Below are positions 13,481 to 17,436 of a stretch of 17,436 bases of DNA, in pieces (position 1 is the first letter of the stretch; each line of letters begins with the position of its first letter). Below the pieces are notes generated by a model. That model was given only the letters and a program-made list of their open reading frames with translations, did not search any database and was not told where the DNA came from. This DNA comes from Actinomycetota bacterium (GTDB lineage: Bacteria > Actinomycetota > Humimicrobiia > Humimicrobiales > Humimicrobiaceae): NCBI GenBank assembly GCA_016783985.1, contig JADHVM010000015.1, positions 1 through 17,436 on the forward strand, read 5' to 3'. A program made the position numbers and the translations under genes.

Positions 13481-14566
13481 TTAAAAAAGTTCATCCTGCT
13501 TATCTGGCTGATTTAGAATTTTTTTATTTTGGTTCAGATTGTTTTCATCAGTTTTATTTATTTTATTATCTGTATTTTCTTCATTTTCATTAATCAATTT
13601 AAGCTTTTTCAAATATATTGATCTCTCAAAATTTTTGGCAAAACCTGACCAGTCTTCTCCATCCTTGCTTTCCTCTAAAATAATATTATACCCGCCTATA
13701 TCAGCATCCATATGATCAACATGATACACTATAAAAGCTTCTAAAAACTTAGGCCTTCTTGGAGACCCAAATTCCTTCTGTCCATGATGGCTTAAAATTA
13801 TATGAAGAAGTCTTTCGCTTAAATCTCTCGGGAAACCTTTAATTTTTTTTATCTTTTCAAGAATCCACCCATACCCAATAGTAATATGTCCCAGCAGCTT
13901 TCCTTCATCTGATACCTTTATAGTTACTCCTGTTTTATACTCCCTGATCTTTCCAATATCATGTAGAATTGCTCCACTAATAAGTAAATCACGATTTAAG
14001 TTATCATATACTCCAGTGAGCATATTACAAATTTTTGTTACAACCAGAGTATGTTCCAACAGCCCGCCTCTGTAAGCATGATGGTAGCGAACTGCAGCAG
14101 TTGCATTTTTAAAATCTTCTACAAATTTTTTATCTTTAAAATATAAATCTAAAAGTTCCTTTAGATAGCTGTTTTTTATGCTATCAATATATGATTTTAT
14201 CTCAGAAAACATACCGTCTATATTTTTCTTAGTAGCTCTTATAAAATCTGAATACTCTATATCCTCTTTATTTTCAATCTTTGAAATGGAATTTATTACC
14301 AGTTGCATGCTGCTCCTATACTGTCTGATATCACCTTTTACTAAAACAAAATCTCCTTCGCTAAAATCATCTGAATTTCTAAAAACTTCTGTCCATATTA
14401 CTCCTTCAATACTACCTTCTTTATCCTGAAGAGTAACAATGCAATAATCCTCATTATTTTTTTTCTTTCTAATCTGCTTTTTACTTACAACAAATATTGT
14501 GTCAGCAATGCTTCCAACTTTAAAATCTGATATAAATTGTTTTTTTTCTTTTTTTAAATTATTCAT
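13481..14566 (-). CDS. OB-fold/HD-domain 3'-5' exoribonuclease (YhaM-like)
   Basis: A 361-residue protein with the YhaM layout. The N-terminal OB-fold nucleic acid-binding domain (about 15-98, including DYCIVTLQDKEGSIEGVIW) is followed by an HD hydrolase domain (about 155-320). Metal-site residues visible are YHHAYRGGLLEH (161-172), H202-D203 in ILHDIGKI, H227 in LLGH, H260-H261 in LSHHG, and DHMDAD (284-289). YhaM of Firmicutes trims RNA 3' ends with Mn2+/Mg2+. The last 37 residues are an Asn/Lys/Glu/Asp-rich disordered tail that looks like a lineage-specific addition. The ATG overlaps the surE stop by four bases (ATGA), so the two are translationally coupled. A role in RNA turnover is inferred. 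Confidence 0.9.
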   Translation of the reverse strand: MNNLKKEKKQFISDFKVGSIADTIFVVSKKQIRKKKNNEDYCIVTLQDKEGSIEGVIWTEVFRNSDDFSEGDFVLVKGDIRQYRSSMQLVINSISKIENKEDIEYSDFIRATKKNIDGMFSEIKSYIDSIKNSYLKELLDLYFKDKKFVEDFKNATAAVRYHHAYRGGLLEHTLVVTKICNMLTGVYDNLNRDLLISGAILHDIGKIREYKTGVTIKVSDEGKLLGHITIGYGWILEKIKKIKGFPRDLSERLLHIILSHHGQKEFGSPRRPKFLEAFIVYHVDHMDADIGGYNIILEESKDGEDWSGFAKNFERSIYLKKLKLINENEENTDNKINKTDENNLNQNKKILNQPDKQDELF

Positions 14567-15345
14567 ATTTTCTTATCAATCTTCCATTTTTTAAAATATT
14601 TTATTGCCTTATAATCAGTCATATCATAATGAATTGGTGTTACGGAAATATAATTATCCCTAATAGCACTATAATCGCCATCTTTACCCCCAGAAACTTT
14701 AGCAAACTCTCCATCCATCCAGTAATAATCCCTGCCTCTGGGATCAACTCTTTTAATAAAGATATCTTTAAACTTTGCATCACTCTGACATGTAATTTTA
14801 ACTCCCTTGATATTATCCTTCGAAACATCGGGTAGATTTATATTAAGCATAGTTCCCTTAGGCAGCCCTCCATTATCTAAAATCAAGTTTGCAATTTTAT
14901 TCGTAAATTTTGCAGCATAACTGTAATCAGGATCTTTTAAATTATCTACAGACACAGCAATTGATGAAACACCATATACAGTTCCTTCTGTTGCAGCTGA
15001 AACTGTGCCTGAATAAATAATATTATCTCCTAAATTTGCTCCTCTGTTTATACCTGATATTAGTAAATCAGGCGTCTTGTCCAATATTGCTTTTATGGCA
15101 AGCTTAACACAGTCAGCAGGAGTCCCGTCAACAGCGTATCCGAAAAAAACTCCATTTTTATATTTTTTTCTTACCGAGATTGGATCAAAAACCGTAATAG
15201 CATGTCCTACAGCACTGCTTTCTTTATCAGGAGCCACCACTCTTATATCAAGCTTCTTATCCTTTTTCAATATATTATACAGGGTAGAAAGACCTTTTGC
15301 CTCTATTCCATCATCATTTGTAAGTAGAATAATCTTTTTATCCAT
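14563..15345 (-). CDS. surE: 5'/3'-nucleotidase SurE
   Basis: It hydrolyses nucleoside 5'- and 3'-monophosphates with a divalent metal. The 260-residue chain starts with the family signature ILLTNDDGIEAKGL, whose D11 and D12 bind the metal. It continues with APDKESSAVGHAIT (S43-S44 region), VDGTPADCVKLA and SGINRGANLGDNIIYSGTVS, all standard for SurE. The length is typical. The start ATG 15345 has a modest GGAAG eight bases upstream. It shares a 4-base overlap with the YhaM-like gene, linking mononucleotide release by an exonuclease with nucleotide dephosphorylation. In other bacteria surE often neighbours pcm or rpoS; neither is present. Confidence 0.95.
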   Translation of the reverse strand: MDKKIILLTNDDGIEAKGLSTLYNILKKDKKLDIRVVAPDKESSAVGHAITVFDPISVRKKYKNGVFFGYAVDGTPADCVKLAIKAILDKTPDLLISGINRGANLGDNIIYSGTVSAATEGTVYGVSSIAVSVDNLKDPDYSYAAKFTNKIANLILDNGGLPKGTMLNINLPDVSKDNIKGVKITCQSDAKFKDIFIKRVDPRGRDYYWMDGEFAKVSGGKDGDYSAIRDNYISVTPIHYDMTDYKAIKYFKKWKIDKKI

Positions 15346-15462
15346 ATTTAACTTCCGTACCTCTCTGTGTCTCGCCCAAAGTTCTCTCTTATAACAATTT
15401 CAAAAACTGATCTACTGGTATTTTAGCCTGTTTCAATATATGAGCAAGTGTAGATATACATA

Positions 15463-16878
15463 TCAAACATATAGATAATCTCTATAATCCACTCTTTTTA
15501 TCTTCTTGAGATCAAGCCAATATGCAAATTCTTCCAGATATTTTCCTACATTTTCCATTACCATTGGAAAATGATGGGGAAGTCCCCCTGTAAGCAGCGT
15601 GTTTGCCAAATCCATTGCTCCAATTGGTTCGCCATATAATTTCAACTCATTTACCCAACCACGACTGCCGTTAAATGATTTTTTATTTTCATCAAAAAAT
15701 TTACCGGTAAAATAGTAGAAATGACCAGATTCTTTAACTATCCTAAATACAGTAACGTCCCCCTCTTTAAATATTAAATCAGTTATAGGTCCACAATTTT
15801 TTACACTCTCTGCATAGTCAGCAAAATAATGCTTTTCACATACTGTCCCTCTCTTATTTGCCATTTCTATAGGAGCAGAGCCGCAGTGCCACAGCATAAG
15901 AGACTCATCATTTTCATCAAATTTAGGAAGATCCATTATGGCCACTACTTTACCTGTCATCAATCTTAATATGAGCATAGCAATTGTACCAAGCACATCA
16001 GCTTCACATCCTGCAACTATACCAGCACTATTTAAAAGAGAATTTACAAGACACCCTGTCATTTCTTTTAGCGGCATAAGTTTTGGCCAGCATGAAAAAG
16101 CTATAGCAGAGTAGCTATTTTCCTTACATATTTTCTTTATAGCCAGATACATTTTAATAGAGTCTATTATTTTATCTTCACCTACCCTACTTATTCTGCA
16201 TACTGATTTTATTCTGTCCAACTCGCTATTTATATCTTTATCTGCTATATCATTTCCAAGTGCTATTATATCTTCTACTTCATAATCCCTTGACACATCT
16301 ACTCTTAGGTTTTTATATACTTCTCTTACGTTTACCATATGATTTATATGGCCATCAGCTAATTTTCCAATCTGAGCAACTCTTGCATCTTTTAGAGCTT
16401 TTATAGTACTAAGAACTCTTACTGTTATTTCAAATCTTGGCCTGAAGTACTTTCCATTTATATCACCAAAAAACCATTTAGTTTTTTTAGGATTGCCTTT
16501 AAAATTATGTTGTGATATTCCAGCATTCTGCTCCAGATTCACAAGAGATGCAAGCGGCATCGGACCTTCGTCAGAAAGCTCTTCGATTGCCCAGAGACCA
16601 AACTCTGCTCGCGACTTCATTATCTCAAAAATAAAGTCGCCTATTATGTAAGATGGGTGAAAAAGAAGAACAAAATCTATATCCTTTGAATCTATTTCTC
16701 TCCTAATGCTAAAGGCTTGCTCCATATTTTGAATAATTGTATCAAAACATACAAGATCAAAATTCATTTCAACTGTCATCTTGGATAAGTCTTTCTTGTA
16801 ACTTTCAAACATTTTTAAGCCTTCTGCTGAAAAACCTTCCATAAATCCTGCTACAAATCCGATTTTTAGCTTATGCAT
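15463..16878 (-). CDS. L-fucose/L-arabinose isomerase-family protein
   Basis: A 471-residue cytoplasmic protein of the fucose/arabinose isomerase-like superfamily. The N-terminal two-thirds are Rossmann-like (LKIGFVAGFMEGFSAEG start, LLFHPSYIIGD at 71-81). The metal/catalytic region has E292 in AGCEADVLGTIAML, D316 in MDLPKF and H331 in LWHCGSAP, equivalent to the Glu, Asp/Glu and His ligands of FucI/AraA. Such enzymes interconvert aldoses and ketoses with Mn2+. The sequence is not close enough to classical FucI or AraA to name the sugar. The start ATG 16878 has an excellent GAGGAGG. It lies 86 bases downstream of a DeoR-family regulator gene, which suggests sugar-controlled expression. A non-isomerase role remains possible. 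Confidence 0.83.
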   Translation of the reverse strand: MHKLKIGFVAGFMEGFSAEGLKMFESYKKDLSKMTVEMNFDLVCFDTIIQNMEQAFSIRREIDSKDIDFVLLFHPSYIIGDFIFEIMKSRAEFGLWAIEELSDEGPMPLASLVNLEQNAGISQHNFKGNPKKTKWFFGDINGKYFRPRFEITVRVLSTIKALKDARVAQIGKLADGHINHMVNVREVYKNLRVDVSRDYEVEDIIALGNDIADKDINSELDRIKSVCRISRVGEDKIIDSIKMYLAIKKICKENSYSAIAFSCWPKLMPLKEMTGCLVNSLLNSAGIVAGCEADVLGTIAMLILRLMTGKVVAIMDLPKFDENDESLMLWHCGSAPIEMANKRGTVCEKHYFADYAESVKNCGPITDLIFKEGDVTVFRIVKESGHFYYFTGKFFDENKKSFNGSRGWVNELKLYGEPIGAMDLANTLLTGGLPHHFPMVMENVGKYLEEFAYWLDLKKIKRVDYRDYLYV

Positions 16879-16964
16879 GATGCCTCCTCTTTTTTATAGC
16901 TATTTGATTTTTTTATATTAATCTTTTAATAAAATGCTGCTCTATCTGTTATTAGAAAAATTTG

Positions 16965-17436
16965 CTACACATCTACCATTTCTAACTTAGCATCCATCTT
17001 TTTTAATACTTTTAAATTTTTATTCTGTATTTTAGAATTAGTAATAATAACATCAAAAACAGAAATATTTGAAAATCTACACAGTCCTATTATTCCAAAT
17101 TTACTACTATCTACAATTAAGATCTTTTTCCTTGCCTTTTGGATAAAGATTTCTTTTATCCTGCCCTCATTTAAATTAGGATCAAATAATTCACCATCAT
17201 TTGATATTCCTTTTGTAGTTATAAAAGCCTTATCAACCACAATATCCTTTAAAACCTTTTCTGCAATAACACCTACGGTCGAATATGACCCATATCCTGC
17301 AGTTCCTCCAACAGCAATAATATCAATACTTGGATTTTTTGTAAGTTCTATTTGAGCAATCATATTATTAGTTATTACAGTTAAATCATTGAAATTAGCT
17401 TTATTTATTTCTTTAACAAGAATAAAACCTGTAGTC
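16965..17436 (-). CDS. DeoR-family transcriptional regulator, 5' part beyond window edge
   Basis: The C-terminal effector domain (DeoRC) of a DeoR/GlpR-type repressor; the N-terminal helix-turn-helix lies outside the window. The visible 156 residues begin with TTGFILVKEINKANFNDL and contain the family elements LTVITNN, IIAVGGTAGYGSYSTVG, KAFITTKGIS, the ILIVDSSKFG block and the C-terminal VIITNS. DeoRC domains bind phosphorylated sugars and release the operator. The frame remains open to the last base of the window, so ATG 17363 is an internal methionine, not the start. It sits directly upstream of the isomerase gene on the same strand and probably controls that operon. Confidence 0.9.
   Translation of the reverse strand, partial: TTGFILVKEINKANFNDLTVITNNMIAQIELTKNPSIDIIAVGGTAGYGSYSTVGVIAEKVLKDIVVDKAFITTKGISNDGELFDPNLNEGRIKEIFIQKARKKILIVDSSKFGIIGLCRFSNISVFDVIITNSKIQNKNLKVLKKMDAKLEMVDV

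Noticed and set aside
1..17436. CRISPR arrays, tRNA or rRNA genes, insertion sequences
   Set aside because: No regularly spaced direct repeats, no cloverleaf-like segments, no rRNA-like conserved stretches and no transposase reading frames were seen on either strand.

Overview
The window is bacterial chromosomal DNA of low G+C (about 30% in the lines counted). Shine-Dalgarno sequences of the AAGGA/GGAGG kind precede most genes, and near-consensus sigma-70 promoter elements can be read. The gene set (iron-dependent alcohol dehydrogenase, split transketolase, DeoR-linked sugar isomerase, several toxin-antitoxin-like loci) fits a fermentative anaerobe. An uncultured low-G+C phylum such as Atribacterota or a clostridia-like lineage would fit, but no marker here fixes the taxonomy. 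No rRNA, tRNA or CRISPR array was found.

Left part (1-2530): the 5' portion of a thioredoxin reductase gene (minus strand, runs off the left edge); an orphan ribbon-helix-helix protein with its own strong promoter; then a plus-strand set made of a small coiled-coil-type protein, an MNT nucleotidyltransferase and a HEPN RNase, i.e. a HEPN-MNT toxin-antitoxin pair with an extra first gene.

Middle part (2530-7480): an iron-containing alcohol dehydrogenase, then a compositional island (about 3905-5290, near 50% G+C) holding a DMT/EamA exporter and the wreck of a small gene, probably acquired horizontally. An AT-rich 450-bp block with several inverted repeats follows, then an FkbM-type methyltransferase and, on the plus strand, a SLOG/TIGR00725 nucleotide-binding protein.

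Right part (7495-17436): every gene is on the minus strand. In transcription order they are a DeoR-family regulator (5' end off the right edge), a fucose/arabinose-isomerase-like enzyme, SurE nucleotidase overlapping an OB-fold/HD exoribonuclease of the YhaM type, a decayed PIN toxin fragment, an intact RHH/PIN (VapBC) pair, the N- and C-terminal halves of transketolase as separate genes, an M3-type metallopeptidase, adenine phosphoribosyltransferase and a DUF1844 protein. The themes are sugar phosphate metabolism (isomerase, transketolase) and nucleotide/RNA turnover (SurE, YhaM-like, Apt), interrupted by toxin-antitoxin modules.

The least ordinary parts are the three-gene HEPN-MNT locus whose HEPN lacks the usual tyrosine of the active-site motif, the transferred island with its broken gene, the VapBC pair next to a decayed relative, and the unassigned isomerase under DeoR control. 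No wholly new system is demonstrated by the sequence alone.
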